Shown here: in pieces, positions 6,806 through 12,915 of the stretch
Numbering within the stretch: position 1 is the stretch's first letter
Layout: each line of letters opens with the position of its first letter
Source of the DNA: JALOAD01 sp023228995 [NCBI: Candidatus Muiribacterium halophilum]
GTDB taxonomy: Bacteria > Muiribacteriota > Muiribacteriia > Muiribacteriales
Assembly: GCA_023228995.1 (NCBI GenBank)
Contig: JALOAD010000069.1
Span: 1-14,664 of the forward strand
DNA: 14,664 nt
Direction of reading: 5' to 3'
Notes under the pieces: model-generated
The model's input: only the letters and a program-made list of their open reading frames with translations
Databases searched by the model: none
Told to the model about the DNA's origin: nothing
Program-made: the position numbers and the translations under genes

Positions 6806-8056
6806 ATGAATAAAAAAATTTGGTGTTTATTGATAAGTTTAATAATTTTAACAAACAGCTTTTCTATGGAATTGATTAATAAAGGAAAAACATTTGAAAT
6901 TATGGATGATTCGGAAATTTATGTGAAAATTGAAGCACCCAAGAAGGATTTTTTTGAAAAATTAAGTGATACACTGGATAATGTAAGCGAAGTTATTGAT
7001 AATCTTGCTTTAGATAACAGGGAAAGTTCTGCAAATGATGAAGAAAAGAAAAAAGAAGGCTTGGTGCCGATGGCTTTAAATAAATTAACTAAAATTAAAA
7101 CATTAAATTCCAGGTATAAAGGCTGGTATAGAGCAGAAATATTTGTTAAAAACAATTCATCACAGAAAATTCTGATTAAAATAGAAGATTGGGAAAAAGC
7201 TTTTAAAAGTCAGAAAGAATTTTTAGATTACAAAAATTTAAAAGAAATTTTTATATCAGACAAGAAATTTGATAGATATTATTATGAAAAAAAATTGCAG
7301 GAACCAATAGAAAGTAGATTGGATTGCGGAATTGTAATAAACGGAGAGGAAATATTAATCAAAGGACTTGAAATTAAGGATAAGATTTCTAAAGATAAGT
7401 TTGAAAATTTAGATTTTTTTGAAAAAGCTGCTTTTTTTAGAGAATATGATCAACAAATAAAGTTAGTAGTTGAAAGATTAAAGGAAGAGGAACAGGCAAG
7501 AGAGAGAGAGAGATTAAATAAGGAAAAATTAGAACAGGAACAGAAAGAAAAAGCTAAAGAAGAAGAAAGAAAGAGAATTGCTAAGGAAAGAAAAATCAAT
7601 AAATGTCAGTTTGATAAAGTGAACTGGGATATGACAAAAGAACAGATACAGAAGCTTGAAGGTTCAAAAGGGAGAATAGACGATAATTCTATTTTTTATT
7701 ACGGTCATGAAAAAGGATATGATTGTGAATATGGTTATGTTTTCTCAAAAGAAGACGGCAAATTATGGAGAAAATATTATATGTTTGATGTCGATATTCT
7801 AGATCCAGATTCATTAGAGATGGTGCCTAAATTTCTTCCAGTAATAACAGCTAAATATGGATTTTATAACAAACATACTGATCCCTATCTTCAGGCACAA
7901 TTTGGAATAATGGGAAACAAATATACCTGGAAAAAAGGAGATACCAAGATAACTTTAAAGCCAGGTACTAAAAGTACTGAAGGTTGGATTCCTGGTGTTG
8001 TAATGATGTTATTTTATGATAAAAATACCGAAAAAGAAGAAAAAATAAGTTTTTAA
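6806..8056 (+). CDS. Secreted or periplasmic coiled-coil protein of unknown function (416 aa)
   Basis: A Sec signal peptide covers residues 1-20 (MNKKIWCLLISLIILTNSFS). Residues 36-200 form an unrecognised domain with the stretch YKGWYRAEIFVKNNSSQKIL (104-123), which looks like a beta-sandwich edge. Residues about 218-265 are a highly charged coiled coil of Glu, Lys and Arg. Residues 267-416 form a separate domain beginning FDKVNWDMTKEQIQKLEG, which resembles the small 'W-x-M-s-x-x-x-V-x-x-lEG' repeats seen in other secreted bacterial proteins; that likeness is from memory. The domain order suggests an extracytoplasmic head, a stiff rod and a second binding head. The ribosome site is weak (AAAGGA). 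It is the last gene of the operon and is followed within 2 bp by a strong terminator. Confidence 0.8.
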   Translation: MNKKIWCLLISLIILTNSFSMELINKGKTFEIMDDSEIYVKIEAPKKDFFEKLSDTLDNVSEVIDNLALDNRESSANDEEKKKEGLVPMALNKLTKIKTLNSRYKGWYRAEIFVKNNSSQKILIKIEDWEKAFKSQKEFLDYKNLKEIFISDKKFDRYYYEKKLQEPIESRLDCGIVINGEEILIKGLEIKDKISKDKFENLDFFEKAAFFREYDQQIKLVVERLKEEEQARERERLNKEKLEQEQKEKAKEEERKRIAKERKINKCQFDKVNWDMTKEQIQKLEGSKGRIDDNSIFYYGHEKGYDCEYGYVFSKEDGKLWRKYYMFDVDILDPDSLEMVPKFLPVITAKYGFYNKHTDPYLQAQFGIMGNKYTWKKGDTKITLKPGTKSTEGWIPGVVMMLFYDKNTEKEEKISF

Positions 8057-8057
8057 T

Positions 8058-8085
8058 AAAAAGGCTCCTTTACAGGAGCCTTTTT
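8058..8085 (+). terminator. Rho-independent terminator of the 5944-8056 operon
   Basis: The arms AAAAAGGCTCCT (8058-8069) and AGGAGCCTTTTT (8074-8085) pair perfectly around a TTAC loop, with a GC-rich core GGCTCC/GGAGCC and a T tract. It is a textbook hairpin directly after the stop codon at 8056. The A tract on the other side could let it work in both directions. Confidence 0.92.
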
Positions 8086-8103
8086 AAAAATCTGAAAATA
8101 TAT

Positions 8104-8132
8104 TTGACAGAGCAGGATATTTATGATAACAT
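8104..8132 (+). promoter_or_regulatory. Promoter of the 8213-10000 unit
   Basis: TTGACA (8104-8109), 17 bases, then TAACAT (8127-8132). Transcription would start near 8139, giving a leader of about 75 bases before the small ORF and nearly 190 bases before the 365-residue gene. Confidence 0.6.
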
Positions 8133-8153
8133 ATATTTATAATTTGAATTTTA

Positions 8154-8185
8154 AGACGTGATTTGTACACCAGATTGCGGCGTCT
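8154..8185 (+). promoter_or_regulatory. Nested hairpin in the 5' leader
   Basis: AGACG (8154-8158) pairs with CGTCT (8181-8185), and inside it ATTTG (8161-8165) pairs with CAGAT (8171-8175, one G-U) around TACAC. It would sit near the 5' end of the mRNA starting about 8139. There is no T tract, so it is not a terminator. It could protect the transcript or respond to a ligand; I match it to no riboswitch class. Confidence 0.4.
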
Positions 8186-8212
8186 CAAAATAATCAGCTA
8201 AAAGGAGGAGTC

Positions 8213-8302
8213 ATGTATTATTCTCTAAAACCCCTTAAATTTCAGTGTTCAATTTATTATTTTGTTCTTAATATTTTTATTTTTCATAATATTATACCTT
8301 AA
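8213..8302 (+). CDS. Candidate small ORF, 29-residue hydrophobic peptide
   Basis: The frame runs from ATG at 8213 to TAA at 8300-8302. AAAGGAGGAG just ahead of the ATG is one of the strongest ribosome binding sites in the window, and no other reading frame explains it. The peptide begins MYYSLKPLKF, then QCSIYYFVLNIFIF, and has a hydrophobic aromatic C-terminal half with a short basic N-terminal part. That pattern suits a membrane-inserting peptide, a type I toxin-like peptide, or simply a leader peptide whose translation controls the 365-residue gene that starts 27 bases downstream. The promoter at 8104-8132 and the leader hairpin at 8154-8185 lie ahead of it. I recognise no family, and such a short frame could be chance, although the strong ribosome site argues otherwise. 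Confidence 0.5.
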   Translation: MYYSLKPLKFQCSIYYFVLNIFIFHNIIP

Positions 8303-8329
8303 TTTAAAAAAACTTTAAAGGAGGATATT

Positions 8330-9427
8330 ATGAATTATGTGAAATCAATTTTAGGTAAAAGATTTGGACAAAAGTTGTCAGAAAATCATAAACTTTATGG
8401 AGAAAAAGGCAATTTTGTCATTGTGTCTGTTATGAAAATCACAACTACTGTTGATGGAAACGAAAAAGTACATAATGATTTTGTAAAATATCTTCAGAAA
8501 TCAGATATTCCCGGAACAATGCTGGAATGCTGGGGATTTTATTCTGTGGTTAATGCTCAAAAAAACAATATTGAGATTGGTGCTAAAGCTTTATGTATTT
8601 TTGCTGATAAAGGTGAAAAGATTTTTAAAAAATTAAAAAATTGTATTATAAAAGCTTGTGCAGAATTTGATATTCCGGGTTTTCTTATTAAAAAATGGAA
8701 TGAAAAAGATATTCGTTTATTTAATTCAAAAGAAGCTGAATTTTTTTTATTGAAAAATTTTGCTTATGAAAAGATTAGCGATTATTTTTCAATGATTTAT
8801 AATAAGAATTTTATATTTGAGGAAATTTCTTTTTATCCACATTCGTTCATGTCTGCCATGGGTAAAAAAGCATTGGAAAAGAACAGGTTTACTTTATCAG
8901 TTAAAAGATCTCAAGGGTTAAGGTTATATGATAGTTCAAATATAAAAGGTACAAAATTCTGGCTATATCATAACAATGTGATTTCGTTGAAAGATGCTGA
9001 TTATATTGATTTTATAAAAAATAATCCTGAATTATTCAAATTTAATATAAATGAAATAAAAAGGTTCTTTGATAAATTTGAAGCAGAATTCAGCCAGGAG
9101 ATAATCAGTAAAGTATTAAATTCAGATTGGATCAAAGTAGAATATATGCCTGAAAAAAATTCATGGGTAATTGAATTTAATGATATTAAGCAGAGAAAAA
9201 AAGATATTTTAAATTTTTTAAATGGATTTTATGCTTTGAATATTATGAATAATAAGAGCGAAATAATATTATCTGATAAGTCATGTAATGGATATACCGA
9301 GATAAATCCTAAAAAAAAACATGGATTAAAAGGATTTATAAATAAACTTTCAGAAGAATCAGGTAGAGGTCTTTTACCTCTGATTTTTAACAATTCAGAA
9401 TTTATAAATATAAATTTTTTATATTAA
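8330..9427 (+). CDS. Uncharacterised two-part protein with the shared W-x-P-x-SW domain (365 aa)
   Basis: I cannot name this protein. The N-terminal part (about 1-190) contains GKRFGQKLSENHKLYGEKGN followed by a strand FVIVSVMK and a helix VHNDFVKYLQ. This loosely recalls small uncharacterised proteins with a 'FIIIS..R......N......L' start, a likeness from memory only. The C-terminal part (about 205-325) is homologous to the 149-residue protein at 3078-3527: residues 233-298 align, with W267, P274, S278 and W279 at the same spacing. Residues 330-365 form a short tail. There is no signal peptide or membrane segment, so it is probably cytoplasmic. AAAGGAGG precedes the ATG. The nucleotidyltransferase-like gene follows after 36 bp with its own strong ribosome site, so the two are an operon, preceded by the small ORF at 8213. 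Confidence 0.82.
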   Translation: MNYVKSILGKRFGQKLSENHKLYGEKGNFVIVSVMKITTTVDGNEKVHNDFVKYLQKSDIPGTMLECWGFYSVVNAQKNNIEIGAKALCIFADKGEKIFKKLKNCIIKACAEFDIPGFLIKKWNEKDIRLFNSKEAEFFLLKNFAYEKISDYFSMIYNKNFIFEEISFYPHSFMSAMGKKALEKNRFTLSVKRSQGLRLYDSSNIKGTKFWLYHNNVISLKDADYIDFIKNNPELFKFNINEIKRFFDKFEAEFSQEIISKVLNSDWIKVEYMPEKNSWVIEFNDIKQRKKDILNFLNGFYALNIMNNKSEIILSDKSCNGYTEINPKKKHGLKGFINKLSEESGRGLLPLIFNNSEFININFLY

Positions 9428-9463
9428 AACAAAATAAAATAAAATTAAGAGGAGGTATATATT

Positions 9464-10000
9464 ATGGGTATTATAATTTTGAGAGCTTCAAAACTTGCAG
9501 TAAAAAAATACATGGGAAGAATAGTTTATATTGCCAGATTTGGAACGCTGACAAACGAACCGGATAATCTTAATAACATTGAAGAAAAATATTATGGTAT
9601 TTTTATACCGCATGATGAGTATTATTACGGGCTGAAAAGTGTGGAAGAAGTAGATATATCTTCCACATTTCAGAAACCGGGAGATACAGAACCTGTAATT
9701 AAGATCTTTGAGATTAGAAATTTTATGAATCTTCTTATTAATGGACAGAGTGATATATTAGATTTACTTTTTAACAATAAAGTAATTTCAATGCATGAAG
9801 ATAAAATGTTCAGACATTTCAGAAAATTTCTTATATCTCTTATTCATGATAAAAAAGAAGATAAAGAATATTTAAAAGAGATAATTTCATCCAAACTCAC
9901 TGAATATATAAAAGAAGTCAGAAGTTTACAGCAGAAATACACTGGAATATGTATTTCACAAGATGAAAAAAATGTCTATGATTATTATCATAGATCATAA
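9464..10000 (+). CDS. Nucleotidyltransferase-like protein (PF10127 / COG3541 type) with eroded active site (178 aa)
   Basis: The stretch YYGIFIPHDEYYYGLKSVEE (58-77), then IKIFEIRNFMNLLINGQSDI (79-98) and LDLLFNN, matches the predicted nucleotidyltransferase family of the DNA polymerase beta fold, where the text is usually 'SDxDxxGVFIPP.EYxLGL', 'ELRKFLRLxLKGNPNxLELLF'. In that family a GS motif and a D-x-D pair bind nucleotide and metal. Here the GS position reads as AR in IARFGTL (33-39), and the acidic pair before the conserved G reads as EEK (55-57). Both key motifs therefore look lost, suggesting a pseudoenzyme that keeps the fold for binding. It is also shorter than the usual 240-odd residues. 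AAGAGGAGG precedes the ATG; it is second in the operon with the 365-residue gene. Family assignment is from pattern memory. Confidence 0.65.
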   Translation: MGIIILRASKLAVKKYMGRIVYIARFGTLTNEPDNLNNIEEKYYGIFIPHDEYYYGLKSVEEVDISSTFQKPGDTEPVIKIFEIRNFMNLLINGQSDILDLLFNNKVISMHEDKMFRHFRKFLISLIHDKKEDKEYLKEIISSKLTEYIKEVRSLQQKYTGICISQDEKNVYDYYHRS

Positions 10001-10013
10001 ACAAAATAAAATA

Positions 10014-10041
10014 TAGACAGCATTATTGTTTATGATATAAT
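10014..10041 (+). promoter_or_regulatory. Extended -10 promoter placing the transcript start at the macrodomain ATG
   Basis: TAGACA (10014-10019), 16 bases, then TATAAT (10036-10041) with TGA directly in front, an extended -10. Seven bases past the -10 end falls exactly on the A of the ATG at 10048. No Shine-Dalgarno sequence lies between them. Confidence 0.65.
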
Positions 10042-10047
10042 TTATTT

Positions 10048-10560
10048 ATGAAGATTAATGTTATAAAGGCTGATATAACTGAACTGAAAGTAGATGCAGT
10101 TGTAAATGCTGCGAATAATTCACTGCTTGGTGGTGGTGGTGTTGATGGTGCTATTCATAGAAAAGCTGGTGCCGGGCTTTTGAAAGAGTGTAAAAAGATT
10201 GGCGGTTGTGAGACTGGGTCGGCTGTGATTACAAAAGCTTACAATCTTCCTTGTATGTATGTTATTCACGCTGTTGGGCCTGTGTATAATGATGGTTTAC
10301 ATAATGAGAGCGAACTGCTTGCTTCTGCCTATAAGTCTTCGCTGATTATTGCTGAGAATAATAATATAAGAAGTATTGCTTTTCCTAATATAAGTACTGG
10401 TGTGTATGGTTATCCTAAAGATAAAGCTTGTCTGGTAGTAAAAGAGGTTTTTGAAGGTTTTCAAAAAAGTAATAAAGGAATTGTTGAAAATATTATCTTC
10501 TGCTGCTTTGATAATGAAAATTTGCAGTTTTATCTCAAATTGTTTAAAAAATTTCTGTAA
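10048..10560 (+). CDS. Macrodomain protein, MacroD/YmdB-like ADP-ribose hydrolase (170 aa)
   Basis: All hallmarks of the MacroD-type class are present: the ADP-ribose pocket VVNAAN (18-23), the catalytic loop GGGGVDGAIH (28-37), the block GSAVITKAYNLP (57-68), VIHAVGP (72-78) and the phosphate loop NISTGVYGYP (114-123). Family members remove ADP-ribose from acidic residues of proteins and deacetylate O-acetyl-ADP-ribose. The length of 170 residues is normal for a free-standing domain, and no signal peptide is present. No ADP-ribosyltransferase partner is visible within the window. The gene lacks a Shine-Dalgarno sequence, and its predicted promoter puts the transcript start at the ATG, so translation is probably leaderless. 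A hairpin terminator follows. Its base composition looks less AT-rich than the genes to its left, which may hint at different origin. Confidence 0.95.
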   Translation: MKINVIKADITELKVDAVVNAANNSLLGGGGVDGAIHRKAGAGLLKECKKIGGCETGSAVITKAYNLPCMYVIHAVGPVYNDGLHNESELLASAYKSSLIIAENNNIRSIAFPNISTGVYGYPKDKACLVVKEVFEGFQKSNKGIVENIIFCCFDNENLQFYLKLFKKFL

Positions 10561-10574
10561 GCAATCGGTGTTAA

Positions 10575-10616
10575 TTAATTTTTATATTATTAATTATTAA
10601 TAATAAATTAATTTTT
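10575..10616 (+). terminator. AT-only hairpin terminator after the macrodomain gene
   Basis: TTAATTT (10575-10581) pairs with AAATTAA (10605-10611), and ATTATTAAT (10586-10594) pairs with ATTAATAAT (10596-10604), leaving a TTAT bulge. A run of five T follows. It has no GC pairs, so strength is uncertain, but its place directly after the stop codon supports it. Confidence 0.5.
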
Positions 10617-10617
10617 G

Positions 10618-10626
10618 TGTTATACT
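10618..10626 (+). promoter_or_regulatory. Extended -10 element for the sll1863-type gene
   Basis: TGT followed by TATACT (10621-10626) is an extended -10; no good -35 is present. Transcription would start near 10633, giving a leader of about 100 bases. Confidence 0.5.
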
Positions 10627-10635
10627 TATTTTATT

Positions 10636-10699
10636 AAGTGAAATTGTCGGGGTTATGGGTTGACCATTGAAGTCAAAATGTTTTTTAAGAATTTTACTT
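10636..10699 (+). promoter_or_regulatory. Candidate structured 5' leader
   Basis: AAGTGAAATT (10636-10645) can pair with AATTTTACTT (10690-10699, one G-U), enclosing a G-rich stretch and an inner hairpin TTGAC/GTCAA (about 10660-10676). The outer stem begins within a few bases of the predicted transcript start. It leaves the ribosome site AAAGGAG outside. I match it to no known riboswitch; an RNA thermometer or stability element is possible. Confidence 0.35.
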
Positions 10700-10732
10700 G
10701 ATAAAATATTTTTTGATAAAAAGGAGTAATTT

Positions 10733-11023
10733 ATGAGTATGAAAGAAGCTTATGAAAAAAAAATGCAAGCTAAATTGGATGAATGGGATGCTGAGATTGA
10801 TAAGCTTAAGGCAAAAGCAAATTCGGCTGAAGCTGATCTTCAGTTGAAATATGAAAAACAAATTAAAGAGCTGAAAGCAATGCAGGAAACAGCTTATAAA
10901 AAACTTGAAGAGTTAAAAAAAGCTAATGAAGATGCATGGGAAGATCTAAAAGCAGGGATTGAGAATACTTGGGATACGATAGATACTTCTGTTAAGTCGG
11001 CTTTTTCACGTTTTTTCAAATAA
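10733..11023 (+). CDS. Small coiled-coil protein, sll1863 stress-response type (96 aa)
   Basis: The whole sequence is a charged alpha-helical coiled coil. MKEAYEKKMQAKLDEWDAEI (3-22) is followed by DKLKAKANSAEADL, KYEKQIKELKAM, KKLEELKKANEDAWEDLKAG and a C-terminal amphipathic piece ending SVKSAFSRFFK. This order, especially 'KMKAKLDEWxAEIDKLxAKA' and 'LKxAxxDAWEDLKxG', matches the small proteins annotated as sll1863-family stress-response proteins. Their molecular role is not well defined. There is no signal peptide. The C-terminal helix with Phe residues could touch a membrane, an inference. I used the first of two close ATGs because AAAGGAG is properly spaced for it. The gene stands alone, with its own promoter, a possible structured leader and inverted repeats downstream. 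Confidence 0.82.
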   Translation: MSMKEAYEKKMQAKLDEWDAEIDKLKAKANSAEADLQLKYEKQIKELKAMQETAYKKLEELKKANEDAWEDLKAGIENTWDTIDTSVKSAFSRFFK

Positions 11024-11032
11024 AAAAAATTA

Positions 11033-11078
11033 AGTGTCGTTTCTTGTTATTGAGTTTGTTCATTAATGAAACGACACT
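11033..11078. repeat. Long-looped perfect inverted repeat
   Basis: AGTGTCGTTTC (11033-11043) and GAAACGACACT (11068-11078) are perfect 11-bp arms separated by 24 bases. It lies 10 bp after the stop of the sll1863-type gene. No immediate T tract follows, so it is either a 3' stabilising hairpin, part of a double terminator with the palindrome at 11094-11117, or a short dispersed repeat. Confidence 0.75.
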
Positions 11079-11093
11079 GATATTTTAATAGAT

Positions 11094-11120
11094 AAAACTA
11101 AATTTAAATTTAGTTTTTTT
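11094..11120. terminator. Perfect 24-bp palindrome with T tract
   Basis: AAAACTAAATTT (11094-11105) is followed at once by its reverse complement AAATTTAGTTTT (11106-11117), and more T follows to 11120. As RNA it forms an AT-rich hairpin with A and T flanks, able to end transcription from either side. As DNA it could bind a dimeric protein. Confidence 0.6.
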
Positions 11121-11236
11121 GACTTTTTGTTTTTTTTCTAAAAATTTTTATTGTATAGCAGTGATCTCTTTTATGTATTCAATATTTTTTCAGAAGTCTA
11201 AATAATATATTTATTATTATTTTTAATTATTATAGT

Positions 11237-11264
11237 TTGAGAATACTGTTAATGGTGTTATTAT
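11237..11264 (+). promoter_or_regulatory. Promoter of the carbon-nitrogen hydrolase gene
   Basis: TTGAGA (11237-11242), 16 bases, then TATTAT (11259-11264) with TGT in front, an extended -10. The start would be near 11271, leaving a short leader of about 28 bases. The ribosome site is weak (GGAT at 11287). Confidence 0.5.
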
Positions 11265-11298
11265 TGGATATTATATATTTTTAAATGGATAGAAATTT

Positions 11299-12024
11299 AT
11301 GGAAATTGGGCTTGTTTCGTGTTTTAATCGTTCTGGGAATATTGATTTTAATTTATCTCAGATTGAAAAATTCTGCTGCAAAGGTTTTGAAAAAGGTATT
11401 GATCTTATCTGTTTTGGTGAAGCTTTTATTCAGGGTTTTGACGCTTTAAAATGGGATTTTGATGTTGATAGAAATGTTGCTGTTGATGTGAATTCATCAG
11501 AAATCTTTTTTATCAGATCTGCTGCTTCAAGATTTTCTGTTGCGATTTCAGTGGGTTTTATAGAATTTTGTGATGGCTTGATTTACAGTAGTAATATTGT
11601 TATTGATAAATCAGGTAATGTCATTGATATCTTTCGTCGTATTTCTCCCGGATGGAAAGAAGAAATTGCTTCTTCTGAATATAAAGAAGGTTCCTGTTTC
11701 AATAGATTTGAGCTGGAAGGTATTTCTTTTTCTACAGCTATTTGTGGTGATCTATGGTTTGAAGATAATATTGATGATATCACAAGATTAAACTCTGATG
11801 TAGTGCTCTGGCCTCTTTATATTGATTACTCTGCTGATGAATGGAATAATCATGCTGTTTTTGAGTATGCTGAACAGATAAGGAAAATAGGAGTTCCAGT
11901 TCTTATGATAAATAATATTACTGAAAATGGGGCTAATGTTGGTTGTGCTGTCTTTCAGAATGGATGTATAAAAAAGAAATCAGATATGGGGATAGAAAGT
12001 ATTCTGCTGTTTTCAATAAAGTGA
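11299..12024 (+). CDS. Carbon-nitrogen hydrolase (nitrilase superfamily), 241 aa
   Basis: These enzymes hydrolyse amides or nitriles with a Glu-Lys-Cys triad. The nucleophile region is clear: TAICGDLWFED with Cys149. The general-base Glu is clear in ICFGEAFIQGF, Glu41. The lysine is less clear: the usual 'YRKxHL' segment reads IFRRISPGWKEE (111-122), with Arg114 where Lys is expected and Lys120 six residues on. I recall related clostridial and spirochaete proteins with RRxSxGWKE, so this may mark a subfamily rather than loss of function. The C-terminal part AEQIRKIGVPVLMINNIT fits the fold. At 241 residues it is slightly short for the superfamily. No signal peptide is present. The gene is a single transcription unit; substrate cannot be told. 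Confidence 0.87.
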   Translation: MEIGLVSCFNRSGNIDFNLSQIEKFCCKGFEKGIDLICFGEAFIQGFDALKWDFDVDRNVAVDVNSSEIFFIRSAASRFSVAISVGFIEFCDGLIYSSNIVIDKSGNVIDIFRRISPGWKEEIASSEYKEGSCFNRFELEGISFSTAICGDLWFEDNIDDITRLNSDVVLWPLYIDYSADEWNNHAVFEYAEQIRKIGVPVLMINNITENGANVGCAVFQNGCIKKKSDMGIESILLFSIK

Positions 12025-12040
12025 ATGGAATATAATGAAA

Positions 12041-12070
12041 CTGTCATTATTTTTTTAAATAAGATATAAT
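12041..12070 (+). promoter_or_regulatory. Promoter of the SIMPL-domain gene
   Basis: A perfect TATAAT (12065-12070) is preceded at 18 bases by CTGTCA (12041-12046), a modest -35. The start would be near 12077, about 21 bases before the ATG, with TTGGAGGG as ribosome site. Confidence 0.5.
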
Positions 12071-12097
12071 TATTTTAATTTTAACGTTGGAGGGAAT

Positions 12098-12844
12098 ATG
12101 TGCAGATTTTTCAGATCTTTATCTGTTTCAGTTATTTTTCTATTGTTTTGTTTGATCCCTGTCTTTGCTGAGAACGCTTCAGATAAGAGTCTTATTACTG
12201 TTACTGGTGATGCTGAGGTGAGGGTTATTCCTGATGAGGTCATACTTACTCTTGGAATTGAGACCTGGAATAAGGACCTTTCAGAAGCTAAGAAAGAAAA
12301 TGATAAGATAGTTGAGAATCTTACTGATTTTGCGAAGAAACAAAAAATAGAAGAAAAACATATACAGACTGATCATATTAGTATTGAACCTAGATATGAT
12401 CAGCAATGGGAACATAAAAGATTTATAGGATATTTTGTAAGGAAGACGATTGCAATTACATTAAGAGATATTTCTAAATTTGAAGAGCTTCTTAGTGGTG
12501 TGCTTGAATCAGGTGCAAATTATGTTCATGGAATACAATTTCAGACTACTGAACTTCGAAAATATAGAGATGAAGCTCGTTCTCTGGCAATTAAAGCAGC
12601 TTCCGAAAAAGCTGTTGCTCTGGCAGCAGAGTTAGGTCAGAAAGTTGGACGCCCTCATACTATTCAGGAAGGATATGCTAACTGGGGTTCTGGATATGGT
12701 TCCTGGTGGGGTGGTAGAATGGGAGGAGGAATGGCTCAGAATGTTATTCAGAACTATCAGCCTTCAGCTGAAACAGAGGGTAGTATTGCTCTTGGTCAGA
12801 TTAAGATCAATGCAAAAGTGATAGTAAGTTTTGAACTTGAATAG
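12098..12844 (+). CDS. Exported SIMPL-domain (DUF541) protein, 248 aa
   Basis: A Sec signal peptide spans residues 1-24 with likely cleavage after PVFA. The rest is one SIMPL domain: ITVTGDAEVRVIPDEVILTL at 33-52, the helix LSEAKKENDKIVENLTDFAK, TDHISIEPRYDQQ (91-103), GYFVRKTIAITLRDISKFEE (111-130), then LRKYRDEARSLAIKAASEKA and AVALAAELGQKVG, and a last strand INAKVIVSFELE. Members are periplasmic or surface proteins, some implicated in oxidative stress tolerance, with no defined enzyme activity. Residues 192-211 are rich in Gly and Trp (GSGYGSWWGGRMGGG) and form an insert before the last strand; many family members carry a variable loop there. The gene stands alone with its own promoter and a strong terminator shared with the convergent gene. 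Confidence 0.92.
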   Translation: MCRFFRSLSVSVIFLLFCLIPVFAENASDKSLITVTGDAEVRVIPDEVILTLGIETWNKDLSEAKKENDKIVENLTDFAKKQKIEEKHIQTDHISIEPRYDQQWEHKRFIGYFVRKTIAITLRDISKFEELLSGVLESGANYVHGIQFQTTELRKYRDEARSLAIKAASEKAVALAAELGQKVGRPHTIQEGYANWGSGYGSWWGGRMGGGMAQNVIQNYQPSAETEGSIALGQIKINAKVIVSFELE

Positions 12845-12864
12845 AATATTTTTTTTTGAATAAT

Positions 12865-12897
12865 AAAAAAGCATGACCTTACGATCATGCTTTTTTT
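12865..12897. terminator. Bidirectional terminator between convergent genes
   Basis: AAAAAAGCATGA (12865-12876) pairs with TCATGCTTTTTT (12885-12896) around an eight-base loop, with T on the right and A on the left flank. It serves the SIMPL gene (stop 12844) and lies just beyond the stop (12916) of the leftward ATPase gene, so it should end both transcripts. Confidence 0.92.
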
Positions 12898-12915
12898 GGA
12901 ATGCTAAAATATTTT

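Noticed and set aside
6531-7155. Leftward open frames at 6531-6749 and 6919-7155
   Set aside because: They lie opposite the lipoprotein and coiled-coil genes, whose signal peptides and ribosome sites are convincing.
8154-8185. Known riboswitch class in the leader at 8154-8185
   Set aside because: The hairpin is short and I could match no conserved core of a described class.
11583-11791. Two open frames within the carbon-nitrogen hydrolase gene
   Set aside because: They overlap the conserved Cys region of the real frame and have no ribosome site.
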